Of a stretch of 64,000 nt of DNA, positions 41,369 to 49,793 are shown in pieces (position 1 is the first letter of the stretch; every line of letters starts with the position of its first letter). A program made the translations under genes and the position numbers. This stretch comes from Streptomyces venezuelae (GTDB lineage: Bacteria > Actinomycetota > Actinomycetes > Streptomycetales > Streptomycetaceae): the NCBI RefSeq assembly GCF_008642335.1, contig NZ_CP029191.1, positions 7,936,001 through 8,000,000 on the forward strand, written 5' to 3'. The notes beneath the pieces are model-generated. The model was not told the origin of the DNA and ran no database searches. It worked only from the letters and a program-made list of their open reading frames with translations.

Positions 41369-42013
41369 ATGCCATCGAAGATCCTTAACGTCGAAGCCAT
41401 GGGAACAGCACTGACCGCCGCCGCTGCCGGATTCGGCACCGGACTCTCGCTCATCGTCGCCATCGGCTCACAGAACGCCTTCGTCCTGCGCCAGGGCATC
41501 CGACGGCAGTCGGTGCTCAGCGTCGTCGCCATCTGCGCGCTCTCCGACATGGTGCTCATCGCGGCGGGCGTGGCCGGAGTCGGCACGGTGGTCACGGCCT
41601 GGCCCCCCGCGCTGACCCTCGTCGGCCTCATAGGCGGAGGCTTCCTCCTCTCGTACGCGGTGCTCGCCGCACGCCGCGCCCTGCGCCCCACCGCCATGAC
41701 GGCGACGGGCGCGACGGCCGGGTCACGGCGCGGCGCCCTGCTCGCCTGCCTGGCCATGACCTGGCTCAACCCGCACGTCTACCTCGACACCGTCCTCCTC
41801 CTCGGCTCCGTCGCCGCCGGTCACGACGCGCTGCGCTGGGCCTTCGGGGCGGGCGCGATGCTCGGCAGCGTCTGCTGGTTCGCCGCGCTCGGCTACGGCG
41901 CGCGGCTGCTCAGCGGCTTCTTCGCGCGACCCGCCTCCTGGCGCGCACTGGACTTCCTGATCGCGGCGACGATGACGGTCATGGGCCTGACGCTGATCAT
42001 CGGCGCGCTCTGA
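41369..42013 (+). CDS. lysE: LysE/ArgO family basic amino-acid exporter
   Basis: 214 residues with five or six hydrophobic helices. GFGTGLSLIVAIGSQNAFVLRQGIRR is the LysE/ArgO signature, and LACLAMTWLNPHVYLDTVLLLGS contains the conserved NPHxYLD. It exports lysine or arginine. ATG 41369 fits a leaderless message; ATG 41399 (MGTALTAAAAG) matches the usual family N-terminus and may be the true start. Paired with lysG. Confidence 0.94.
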   Translation: MPSKILNVEAMGTALTAAAAGFGTGLSLIVAIGSQNAFVLRQGIRRQSVLSVVAICALSDMVLIAAGVAGVGTVVTAWPPALTLVGLIGGGFLLSYAVLAARRALRPTAMTATGATAGSRRGALLACLAMTWLNPHVYLDTVLLLGSVAAGHDALRWAFGAGAMLGSVCWFAALGYGARLLSGFFARPASWRALDFLIAATMTVMGLTLIIGAL

Positions 42014-42031
42014 GCCTCCGTCGACGCACCA

Positions 42032-43282
42032 TTACTCGGCGCCCCACAGCTCGGTGCGGTGCGCCCCGACGAGTGCGTCGATCCGGGCCAGGGCATCGGC
42101 GGCCGGCATCGGGTCGACACGCCGCCCGTCGCGCAGCCGCAGCGCGACCGAACCGTCCGCGTCCTCCCTGGCGCCGACGACGGCCTGGTAGGGCACGAGA
42201 CGGGCGGCACGGACGCGCGCGCCCAGACTGCCGAGTTCGGGCCCGGCGAGCTCGGCCCGCAGACCGAGCTCCCCACACCTCCGCAGCAGACCCTCCGCGC
42301 CCGGCAGCTGGGCGTCAGACACCGGCAGGACGACCAGCTGGACGGGCGCGAGCCAGGCGGGGAACGCCCCACCGTGCTCTTCGACGAGGTGCGCGACCGC
42401 TCGCTCCACGCTGCCGATGATGCTGCGGTGGACCATCACGGGGCGGTGCCTGGCGCCGTCCGCGCCGATGTAGCGCAGATCGAACCGCTCGGGCTGATGG
42501 AAATCGACCTGGACGGTGGAGAGGGTGGACTCGCGGCCGGCCGCGTCCACGACCTGCACGTCGATCTTCGGGCCGTAGAACGCGGCCTCGCCCTCGACGG
42601 CCTCATGGGGCAGCCCGGAGGCGTCCAGCACCTCGGTGAGCAGCGCGGTGGACCGCCGCCACTTCTCGGGATCGGCCACATACTTGCCGCCGGAACCCGG
42701 CAGGGAGAGCCGGAAACGGGCGGCCCGGATGCCGAGCGCCTCGTACGCCCGCCGGATCATCTCCAACGCGGCCCGCGCCTCGTCGGCGACCTGGTCCAGG
42801 GTGCAGAAGACGTGCGCGTCGTTGAGGTGGATGGCGCGGACGCGGTTCAACCCGCCCAGTACCCCGGAGAGTTCGGCGCGGTACATGCCGCCGGTCTCGG
42901 CCATGCGCAGGGGCAGCTCGCGGTAGCTGCGGGAGCGGGAGCGGTACATCACCGCATGGTGCGGGCACAGGCTCGGCCGCAGCACGACCTGCTCGCCGCC
43001 CAGCTCCATGGGCGGGAACATGTCGTCGCTGTAGTGCGACCAGTGCCCCGAGATCTCGTACAACTCCCGCTTGCCGAGCACGGGCGAGTACACGTGCCGG
43101 TAACCCGCCCGCCGCTCGGCGTCACGGATGTACTCCTCCAGGGCGTGCCGTACGGCGGCCCCGTCCGGCAGCCAGTACGGCAGTCCCGCGCCGATCAGCG
43201 GATCGGTCCCGAACAGGCCGAGTTCACGGCCGAGCCTGCGGTGGTCGTGGGCGGGGACGGGGTGACAGGTCGCCTTGTTCAT
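42032..43282 (-). CDS. short threonyl-tRNA synthetase lacking TGS and editing domains
   Basis: 416 residues. The class II core is present: GAGLPYWLPDGAAVRHALEEYI (motif 1), LRPSLCPHHAVMYRSRSRSYRELPLRMAE (motif 2 with the zinc Cys), RVRAIHLNDAHVFC, and HRSIIGSVERAVAHLVEEHGGAFPAWLAPVQL (motif 3 region). A C-terminal anticodon-binding domain follows. Standard bacterial ThrRS is about 640-660 residues; the N-terminal TGS and editing domains, about 240 residues, are absent. Probably a second ThrRS, for resistance or special conditions. ATG has AGGAGA 10 bases upstream. A Thr leader peptide and hairpin lie just upstream. Confidence 0.92.
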   Translation of the reverse strand: MNKATCHPVPAHDHRRLGRELGLFGTDPLIGAGLPYWLPDGAAVRHALEEYIRDAERRAGYRHVYSPVLGKRELYEISGHWSHYSDDMFPPMELGGEQVVLRPSLCPHHAVMYRSRSRSYRELPLRMAETGGMYRAELSGVLGGLNRVRAIHLNDAHVFCTLDQVADEARAALEMIRRAYEALGIRAARFRLSLPGSGGKYVADPEKWRRSTALLTEVLDASGLPHEAVEGEAAFYGPKIDVQVVDAAGRESTLSTVQVDFHQPERFDLRYIGADGARHRPVMVHRSIIGSVERAVAHLVEEHGGAFPAWLAPVQLVVLPVSDAQLPGAEGLLRRCGELGLRAELAGPELGSLGARVRAARLVPYQAVVGAREDADGSVALRLRDGRRVDPMPAADALARIDALVGAHRTELWGAE

Positions 43283-43324
43283 GGGGTCGGGTCTCCTCGC
43301 GGACGTGAGGCGAGTGACCACAAG

Positions 43325-43358
43325 CCGGAGCCCCGGGGCACTCGCCCCGGGGCTTCGG
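43325..43358 (-). terminator. attenuator hairpin before thrS-like gene
   Basis: A 15-bp stem (arms 43325-43339 and 43344-43358, one G-U pair) with the tetraloop GAGU on the transcribed strand. It starts 13 bases after the stop of the Thr-rich leader peptide and ends 42 bases before the synthetase ATG. Extremely GC-rich and with no U-tract, as for many actinobacterial terminators. Leader bases GUCCCGG can pair with CCGGGGC in the stem, allowing an alternative structure. Confidence 0.7.
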
Positions 43359-43371
43359 ACTGAGACATCGG

Positions 43372-43425
43372 TCAGCGCGCCGGGACACTCTCCGGCGTCG
43401 TCGTCATCGCAGCGCGCTTGTTCAT
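43372..43425 (-). CDS. threonine-rich leader peptide (attenuator ORF)
   Basis: A 17-codon ORF reading MNKRAAMTTTPESVPAR, with three consecutive ACG threonine codons at positions 8-10, 90 bp upstream of the threonyl-tRNA synthetase gene. No ribosome site is evident, so the transcript may begin at or near the ATG. Ribosome stalling at the Thr run when charged tRNA-Thr is scarce would alter folding of the downstream 15-bp hairpin. Classic leader-peptide attenuation logic; inferred, not shown. Confidence 0.7.
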   Translation of the reverse strand: MNKRAAMTTTPESVPAR

Positions 43426-43645
43426 GTCGGGGACCGTAACAGGCGAGATCCCGTCATGGCACGGATTTTTTCCCGCACCCTGGCCTCACCGGTCCCGGTG
43501 GCCCCTCGCGTGTGAAGGTGGTCACAAGCAGCCGTCTCATGATCGGGGTCGGGTCCCATCGGCGTACCGAGTTCGCGTAAGGTCGCGGATCGGCCGCCCA
43601 CGGCGGACCAGTCCGACACCGTCACCGAACAAGGAGCCGCAGGTC

Positions 43646-43810
43646 ATGCCGGCCAATGACGCCACCCAGGCGCCGATCTACCACACGCTCGTCCAGGAAC
43701 ACGGCGACGTCGTCGCCACGGCCCGCAAGGCCGCGGAGGAGACCCAGCAGACGGCCGAGGACCTGCTGGACTTCAGCACGCCCGCCCGTGCCGGTACGCC
43801 CGCGTCCTGA
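43646..43810 (+). CDS. small conserved actinobacterial protein
   Basis: 54 residues, MPANDATQAPIYHTLVQEHGDVVATARKAAEETQQTAEDLLDFSTPARAGTPAS, predicted mostly helical. The start is supported by AAGGAG 9 bases before the ATG; a longer frame from 43418 lies opposite the attenuator region and is not coding. Function unknown. Confidence 0.75.
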   Translation: MPANDATQAPIYHTLVQEHGDVVATARKAAEETQQTAEDLLDFSTPARAGTPAS

Positions 43811-43950
43811 GGCGCGGGCCCTCGGCACGGGCGCGCCGGGGGCGCGGCACGGACGCGTGGGGGCGGGGACGGGCACTCGGGGGCCCGCCCGCTGCCGGAC
43901 GCTCCGGCCGCCGTTCGCGTCGGCGCCGCCCGATCGGACAAGATGGCGCG

Positions 43951-44238
43951 ATGGACTACGAGTTCTGGAAAGAGATCCACGAACGCGGCGGCATCCCCGC
44001 GGTCAAGACCGCGCTGGAGGAGCTTCCCGCCGACCTCCCGCCGCAGGACGCGGACGCCGCGACCGAGCTGGCCCTGAAGGTCATCGAGGACGACATCGCC
44101 CGCATCAACGCACGAGCGGACCGCGCGGAAGAACGCGCCCGCGCGCTCGCCGAGCAGGCCCGAAAAGTGAACGAACAGCTCACCGAGCACGCTGCCGGCG
44201 CTGAGCAGGAGACGCCGCCCGGGAGACTCGCGAACTGA
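43951..44238 (+). CDS. small helical protein, unknown function
   Basis: 95 residues, MDYEFWKEIHERGGIPAVKTAL at the start, then a long heptad-like helix (DIARINARADRAEERARALAEQARKVNEQLTEHA) likely to form a coiled coil. Acidic overall. No family recognised. ATG follows a short TGGCGCG stretch without a clear ribosome site. It is convergent with the SARP regulator, whose stop is 47 bp away. Confidence 0.72.
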   Translation: MDYEFWKEIHERGGIPAVKTALEELPADLPPQDADAATELALKVIEDDIARINARADRAEERARALAEQARKVNEQLTEHAAGAEQETPPGRLAN

Positions 44239-44285
44239 GACGCATGCAGGGCCCTGTTCCGTCGCGCGGCTGTGCGCGCCGTCCC

Positions 44286-47174
44286 TCACGTACGGGCCAT
44301 CAGCCGCACCATCGCCGTGTCGTACCGTGCCTGCAGGCCCGTGTCCGCCGATACGCGCAGCAGCGCACCGAGTGCGCGGACCGCGCCGTCGTCGTAGCCG
44401 GATGATTCAGCCTCGCGGGCCGCGCTCTCCAGCCGGCGGATGCCCTCGGCCTCGTCGCCCATGCCGAGCAGCGCCTCACCGATGACGATGCGCAACAGCA
44501 CCCGGGCCGCCGCCGACGCCTCCGAAGGGGCGTCGAGGTCGAGTGCGGCGACCGCCGTTTCGAAGGCCGGCTGCCACTCCCGTGCGTCGAGGCGGTGCCG
44601 GGCGAGGTGGTACAGCGCGAGGCGTTCCGTGTTGCGGTCGCCGACGCTGTGCGCGAGCTCCGCGGCCAGCGCGCAGCCCTCGGCGGCCTCCTCGGGGCTG
44701 CCGAGCTCGGACTGCGCCAGCGACAGATTGATCAGCGCCGTCGCCTCGCCCCGCCGGTCGCCCGCCCGCGCGGCGAGCACGGGCGCCGCCTCCAGATGTG
44801 CCAGCGCCTCGGACGTACGGCCCTCCTCCGTCAGGACCCACCCGAGCAGCGCACGCACCCGCGACTCGGCCCGCGCGTCCCCGTCGCCCTGCGCCGCCTC
44901 AAGTGCCGTACGCAGCAGGGGAGTCCAGTCGTCCCGCACCCGCCACACGATCTGCGGCCACAGCGCGAGGACGAGCCGCCACGTCCTGCCGTGCAGCCCC
45001 GCGGCATGCGCGGCGGCGGCCGCCAGCGCCAGGTCGTCGCGCTCGGCCTCGTACCAGGCCATCGCCTGCTCACGGTCGGCGAACTCCCTCGTGGCCTGCG
45101 GCGGACGGAAGTCCGTGGGCAGCGTGAAGCACGACTCGTCGCCCGGCTCGGCCGCGTCGGCGGCGGCGAGCGCCGTCGCCACGCTGTGGTCGAGGCCGCG
45201 CACCAGCGCGTCGGGCCCGGCCTCCAGACCGCGCGCGTACAGCCGTACGAGATCGTGCAGCGTCCAGCGGTCCGGCGCGGTCCGGATCACGAGGTGCGCC
45301 GCGGTGAGCTTGTCCAGCGCGGCGGCCGCCGTGTCCGGGTCCGTCCCCGCGAGGGCCGCGGCCGCGTAACGGTCGACGTGCGTGCCCGGATGCTGCCCGA
45401 GGTGCGCGAAGTGGTGCGCGGCGTCGTCCGGCAGCCGCCGCACCGTCAGCCGCAACGCGGCGCGGACCCCCGTGTCCTCCACGTCCAGGAGGCTCAACCG
45501 GCGCGACTCGTCGGACAGTTCGGCGCTCATCGAGCTCAACGGCCAGTCCGGCTGGTCCGCGAGCCTGGCGGCCGCGACCCGCAGCGCGAGCGGCAGCCCG
45601 CCGCACAGCTCCGCGAGGCGCCGCGCGGCCACCTCTTCGGCGAGCACCCGCTCCTGGCCGAGCACCGCGGCGAGCAGCGCCGTGCTGTCCTCCGGTTCGA
45701 GTACGTCCAGCGGGACGGGCCTGGCCGCGTCGGAGGCGATGAGCCCGCGCAGCCGGTACCGGCTCGTCACCACGGTGACACACTCCGCGCCGCCCGGCAG
45801 CAACTCCCTGACCTGCTCGGACGCCCGCGCGTTGTCGAGCACGACGAGGAGCCTGCGGTCGGCGCACAACGAACGGAACAGCGCGGAGGCGCCGCCCGCC
45901 GACTCCGGTATGCGGCGCGGCGCGACGCCCAGCGCGAGCAGGAACTCCCGCAGCACTTCGAGCAGGGCCGGCTCACCCGTGTCGCTGAAGCCGCGCAGGT
46001 CGGCGTAGAGCAGCCCGCCGGGGAACTGTTCGCGGTTGCGGTGCGCCCAGTGCGCCACGAGCGCCGTCTTGCCGACGCCCGCGGGCCCGGTGACCAGACA
46101 GACGGGCGCTTCACCGGCGGCGGCCCGGGACAGGGCGGTGAGCTCGTCGGTACGCCCGTGGAAGCCGCGGGGCATGCGGGGGAGGAGGTCGACCGTGGGG
46201 GTCGGTGACGGTGCCGGTGGGGCGGGAGGTGCGGGGGACGTGACGGCCGTCGGCGGCAGGGTCGCAGCTGAGGATGATGCTGAGGTGGAGATCGAGGTCG
46301 AGGTCGAGGCCGGCGCTGAGGTCGAGGCCGAGGGTGCGACTGTGACGGACGGCGAGGCCGAGGCGGGAGCCGACGTCGACCGGGGAGCCGGGGCGGCGGG
46401 CGAGGCTGCCCGTCGCGCCGCACCACCCGCCTCGTCCTCCCCGCGCAGCACATCCGTGTACGCGTCGGCCAGCTCCCTGCCGGGGTCGACCCCCAGCTCG
46501 TCGGCGAGCAGCCGCCGCGTGCGGTGGAACCAGTCGAGGGCCTCCGAGCGGCGCCCCGCCCGCTGCAGCTCCCGCACGAGCGCCGCGGCCAGCGACTCGC
46601 GCAGCGGGTGAACGCTCGCCTCGGCCCGCAGGACCGCGGCGGCACGCGCGTGCTCCCCCATCCACGAATAGGCCGTCGCCAGTGATTCCACGGAGGCGAG
46701 CCGGAGCTCCTCCAGCGCCTGCGCGGCGGCCTGCAGCGGCTGACTCGGGTACGCGCCGGTCAGCGCGGGCCCCTGCCAGAGAGACAGCGCCTCCTGGTAC
46801 ATCGCCACCGCGTCGGCGGGCGCCCGCTGATCGCGGGCCAGCGTCACCAGTTCCTCGAAGCGGTGGGCGTCGAGCAGGGACTCCGGCATCCGAAGCACGT
46901 ACGCCGTGCCCTGGGTGAGCAGTTCGACGCCGAACATGTCGGCGTCCGCGCTGTTGAGCAGGACCCGCAGCCGCGACACATGGCCCTGGATGACACCGCG
47001 TGCCCGCGCGGGCGGCTCGTGGTCCCACAGCGCGGCCGTGAGCTGGTCGACCGGCACCGGGTGGTTCGGTCTGAGCAGCAGCGCGGCGAGCAGGCTGCGC
47101 CGTTTTGCGGGGCCGAGGGGCAGCACGCCGACCTCAGTGGCGACGGAAACCGCTCCGAGCAGCCGAAACTCCAC
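44286..47174 (-). CDS. SARP family regulator with NB-ARC and TPR domains (AfsR-like)
   Basis: 962 residues. An OmpR-like winged helix (about 1-95: VEFRLLGAVSVATEVG, RGVIQGHVSRLRVLL) and a BTAD helical domain (about 95-245) form the SARP unit. A Pro/Ser/Thr/Ala linker of roughly 90 residues follows. The STAND ATPase has a P-loop VTGPAGVGKTALVAHW near residue 370 and RRLLVVLDNARASEQVRELLPG downstream. TPRs fill the C-terminus. The start GTG 47174 has AGAGGAG 8 bases upstream; 46 extra codons upstream are not coding. AfsR-type proteins activate secondary metabolism. No biosynthetic cluster is adjacent. Confidence 0.93.
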   Translation of the reverse strand: MEFRLLGAVSVATEVGVLPLGPAKRRSLLAALLLRPNHPVPVDQLTAALWDHEPPARARGVIQGHVSRLRVLLNSADADMFGVELLTQGTAYVLRMPESLLDAHRFEELVTLARDQRAPADAVAMYQEALSLWQGPALTGAYPSQPLQAAAQALEELRLASVESLATAYSWMGEHARAAAVLRAEASVHPLRESLAAALVRELQRAGRRSEALDWFHRTRRLLADELGVDPGRELADAYTDVLRGEDEAGGAARRAASPAAPAPRSTSAPASASPSVTVAPSASTSAPASTSTSISTSASSSAATLPPTAVTSPAPPAPPAPSPTPTVDLLPRMPRGFHGRTDELTALSRAAAGEAPVCLVTGPAGVGKTALVAHWAHRNREQFPGGLLYADLRGFSDTGEPALLEVLREFLLALGVAPRRIPESAGGASALFRSLCADRRLLVVLDNARASEQVRELLPGGAECVTVVTSRYRLRGLIASDAARPVPLDVLEPEDSTALLAAVLGQERVLAEEVAARRLAELCGGLPLALRVAAARLADQPDWPLSSMSAELSDESRRLSLLDVEDTGVRAALRLTVRRLPDDAAHHFAHLGQHPGTHVDRYAAAALAGTDPDTAAAALDKLTAAHLVIRTAPDRWTLHDLVRLYARGLEAGPDALVRGLDHSVATALAAADAAEPGDESCFTLPTDFRPPQATREFADREQAMAWYEAERDDLALAAAAAHAAGLHGRTWRLVLALWPQIVWRVRDDWTPLLRTALEAAQGDGDARAESRVRALLGWVLTEEGRTSEALAHLEAAPVLAARAGDRRGEATALINLSLAQSELGSPEEAAEGCALAAELAHSVGDRNTERLALYHLARHRLDAREWQPAFETAVAALDLDAPSEASAAARVLLRIVIGEALLGMGDEAEGIRRLESAAREAESSGYDDGAVRALGALLRVSADTGLQARYDTAMVRLMART

Positions 47175-47310
47175 TGATGAAACTCCTCTTGCGGGCACCT
47201 TGATGGCACCTTGCGGGCAAAGATCCGGATGAGCGAAAAGAGTACGTTCTGGGTGCGACCCCCGAGCGACGGGGGAGCGCGATACGACCAGGGAGAGAGG
47301 GCGAACGGGC

Positions 47311-47764
47311 ATGGGGGTTGCCTGGGAGTGGGACGAGACTCTCTTCGAGGGCGCGGCGGCCCACTACGCGCGGGGGCGTCTTCCGTACGCACCGGAGCTG
47401 TTCCACGAGGTCGTGGGTGTGGACCCGGACAGCGGGATGATCGCCGAGGCGGAGCGGGCGACCGCCGGGCGGGGCCCTGGCGCACGTCTCGGACCTGGAA
47501 CCGGAGGCGGCGGACGAGACGGGAGACGAAGCCGGGGACGAGGCCGGGGACGAGGCCGGGAGGACCGGCGGAGACCTGCCGCATCCGGCACCGCCCCGGG
47601 CGGCCGTCGACGACCTCATCAGGACGTACCTGGGACCGGTGCGCCGAGCGGGCCGCGGCACCTCGTCGTCCCGGGCGGGCAGGCGTCCGCCTCGGCCGGT
47701 TTTCCGAACGCGGCCCGAGCACCGAAGTGTTCGTCCGGCGAAATCCGGCGGACGACGCGTGCTG
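47311..47764 (+). pseudogene. class I SAM-methyltransferase pseudogene with internal deletion
   Basis: The frame opens MGVAWEWDETLFEGAAAHYARGRLPYAPELFHEVVGVDPDSGMIAEAERATAGRG. The first 30 residues are the usual N-terminus of a SAM methyltransferase and HEVVGVDPDSGMIAEA is its second strand, but the LLDLGCGTG block that should lie between is missing, joined at a repeated LF. After AERATAGRG the sequence shifts frame: ALAHVSDLEPEA and HPAPPRAAVDDLIRTYLGPVRRAGRG appear in another frame. So it has one deletion and at least one frameshift. Upstream of this, 47175-47310 holds the SARP promoter region only. Confidence 0.65.
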
Positions 47765-47868
47765 AACGTGCCCTGCCTGTCTGTCTGCCTGCTGACGTGC
47801 TGACCTCGTCGCATGCGTAATCCGCGTGCCATGTGCGAATAACGCGCACGCTTGGATAGGCTGCGGCC

Positions 47869-48174
47869 ATGGGGATGTCTTCCGGCGAGCGACTGCGGGC
47901 GGCCGTGGCCGCGCTGATGCGGCTCACCGGCGACACGCAGGCGAGCCTCGCCGCCGTGCTCGGCGTCGACCAGACGCAGGTGTCGCGCCGTCAGTCCGGC
48001 ACCGCCGCCTGGAGCCTGGACGACTGCGACGCGATCGCCGCGCACTACGGCATCGACGTACTCGACCTCCTTGCCGGTCCCACGCGCGCGTGCGACGCAC
48101 TCCCCGCCGACCACCGCCGTACCGTGCCGAGTCGCCGCGCCGCGGCGGATGAGCCGAAGGGGGCCACGCGGTGA
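47869..48174 (+). CDS. small XRE/Cro-type helix-turn-helix protein
   Basis: 101 residues. HTH at about 8-65: ERLRAAVAALMRLTGDTQASLAAVLGVDQTQVSRRQSGTAAWSLDDCDAIAAHYGIDVLDLLAGP; the C-terminus is a short basic tail. ATG 47869 is preceded by a TAGGCT-like hexamer and no ribosome site. Its TGA overlaps the GTG of the next gene (GTGA), so the two HTH proteins are made together. Probably DNA-binding; a regulator or initiator accessory. Confidence 0.88.
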   Translation: MGMSSGERLRAAVAALMRLTGDTQASLAAVLGVDQTQVSRRQSGTAAWSLDDCDAIAAHYGIDVLDLLAGPTRACDALPADHRRTVPSRRAAADEPKGATR

Positions 48175-49679
48175 GCGACTTCGACGCGATCGACGCGCTC
48201 CTCGCCGCGTCCGGGCCCGAGGCGGAGCTGCCCCCCGCCGAGGAGCGCCGAGCCCTGCGCGACGCCCTCAACCTGTCCCAGGCGCAGGTGGCACGCGCCA
48301 TCGGCGTCAGTCCGACCACGGTCGGCGGCTGGGAGTCGGGACGGGAGCCGGCGGGGGCGGTACGCGAGAAGTACGCGTACTTCTTGGAGTCGGCCCGCAC
48401 GAGGCTCACCCCGCAGCCGCAGCCGCAGCCGCAGCCGCAGCCGCAGCCCGAACCTGAAACGCCCATCGAGCCCGAGCCCGAGCCCGAGCCGAAGGCTGCC
48501 CCCGGCCCCGATCCCGAGCCCGCACCCGTGACCGAGCCATGCGTGCTGTGCGGGCAGCCCGCGACCGACCGGATCGAAGGCTTCACGCAGCACTTGGACC
48601 CCGCCGAGTGCGGCGTCACGGCCGCGAGCCCGGCACCCGTGGCCACACCGACGCCACCCCCCGCGCCCACACCCGCCCCAGCACCCACCCCCGTAAAACT
48701 CGCCCCCAAAGGCCGTCGCGCCACGACCGCCCCGGCCGGAGCCTCGAACACGCCCGACGCCATCGGCCGCGCCGTGCAGGACGCGCTCGCCGCGCACGAG
48801 GGCGACGTGGAAGCCGCCACCGCGGCCCTCGTGAAGCGGGCCATCCCCGATGCGATGGCCCTGCTGGACGAGACCCGCAAGGGCGGCCGCTACGACATCG
48901 TGGCGCACCCCTGGATCCCCGACATCCTCCGCAAGCAGACCTCGCGCGGCCCGGACCAGATCTGGGAGGCCCGCCCCAAGTGGACCCGCCCGGAACTCCC
49001 CCCGGGCGCACACGAGGTGACGGCTCTCGACATCAACGGCGCCTATCTTTCCGCGCTCAAGACGCACCTGCCGATCGGCCAGCTGGAGCACTCCACCGGT
49101 TTCGGCCACGACCGGCGCCGCGCCGGCGTCCACCTCGTCACCCCGCCCGCCTGGGAACACGAAGGCGTACTGCCGAACCCGATCGGCAACCGCGACGAGC
49201 CGGGCCCGCTCTGGATCACCGAGCCCACGCTGCGACTGCTCCTGCGCCTGTCGTCGCCGAAGTACGGACTGTGCGACCCGCCGACGATCCACGAGTCGTA
49301 CACCTCGGGCGCGACCGAAGGCCTCCTGGAGAAGTTCCGCATCGCCCTCAAGGACGCCCGCGACCGGGCGATCGGCGAGGACGACGAGGTGACGCTGGAG
49401 TACGTGAAGGCGATGTACTCCAAGTTCGTCGCCACGATGGGGGAGTCGAACTACAACCGCGAGTTGTACCGCCCGGACTGGATGCACCTGATCCGTTCGC
49501 AGGCGTTCTCCAACCTCTGGATGAAGGCCTACAAGGCGTACGACGAGGGCCTCACCGTCGTACGCGCGATGGGCACCGACGAGCTCCACGTGATCGGCGA
49601 CTGGCAGAGCATCTTCCCCGAAGGACGCTCGGTCGCCGAGGTGAAGGTCAAGGACCGGTACACCGTCGGCCACGACTGA
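48171..49679 (+). CDS. HTH/zinc-finger protein with family-B polymerase palm-like domain
   Basis: 502 residues. XRE HTH at about 25-72 (LNLSQAQVARAIGVSPTTVGGWESGREP); a PQ/PE-repeat linker at 81-120; a CxxC...HxxxxxC zinc-finger-like unit (Cys124, Cys127, His141, Cys147); a Pro-rich linker; then a 300-residue domain. That domain has LDINGAYLSAL (Asp287; cf. motif A DxxSLYPS), YVKAMYSKFVATMG (Lys413; cf. motif B KxxxNxxYG) and VVRAMGTDELHVI (Asp470; cf. motif C DTD). One motif C Asp is replaced by Gly. The N-terminus recalls telomere-associated Tap proteins. GTG start, AAGGGGG upstream. Polymerase relationship is inference. Confidence 0.72.
   Translation: MSDFDAIDALLAASGPEAELPPAEERRALRDALNLSQAQVARAIGVSPTTVGGWESGREPAGAVREKYAYFLESARTRLTPQPQPQPQPQPQPEPETPIEPEPEPEPKAAPGPDPEPAPVTEPCVLCGQPATDRIEGFTQHLDPAECGVTAASPAPVATPTPPPAPTPAPAPTPVKLAPKGRRATTAPAGASNTPDAIGRAVQDALAAHEGDVEAATAALVKRAIPDAMALLDETRKGGRYDIVAHPWIPDILRKQTSRGPDQIWEARPKWTRPELPPGAHEVTALDINGAYLSALKTHLPIGQLEHSTGFGHDRRRAGVHLVTPPAWEHEGVLPNPIGNRDEPGPLWITEPTLRLLLRLSSPKYGLCDPPTIHESYTSGATEGLLEKFRIALKDARDRAIGEDDEVTLEYVKAMYSKFVATMGESNYNRELYRPDWMHLIRSQAFSNLWMKAYKAYDEGLTVVRAMGTDELHVIGDWQSIFPEGRSVAEVKVKDRYTVGHD
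48411..48446 (+). repeat. six CCGCAG hexanucleotide repeats encoding poly(Pro-Gln)
   Basis: Exact tandem CCGCAG units inside the HTH/palm-like gene, giving (PQ)6 in the linker after the HTH. Slippage-prone; copy number probably differs between strains. A PE-rich run follows. Confidence 0.9.
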
Positions 49680-49745
49680 CGTCCTTCAGCCACCTGCCGC
49701 CGCACGGAGCGGAAGCTCAACCCGCGGCCCCCTCGCGAGGGTCTT

Positions 49746-49777
49746 GTGTCTGGGGGGACAGAACCCCCGTCGGACAC
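49746..49777 (+). promoter_or_regulatory. stem-loop in leader of serine hydrolase gene
   Basis: GTGTC (49746-49750) pairs with GACAC at 49773, with an inner GGGG/CCCC stem, 16 bases before the ATG and next to its ribosome site. A small palindrome CCCTCGCGAGGG lies just upstream at 49730. It could be a leader hairpin or the terminator of the preceding gene. Confidence 0.4.
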
Positions 49778-49793
49778 CTGTGAGGAGAGTGGC

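Noticed and set aside
47311..47820. 169-codon ORF as a functional methyltransferase
   Set aside because: It lacks the SAM glycine motif and its C-terminal half is out of frame, so it is called a pseudogene.
48411..48446. Possible CRISPR-like or tandem DNA element
   Set aside because: The CCGCAG units are in frame inside a coding region and encode Pro-Gln; there are no spacers.
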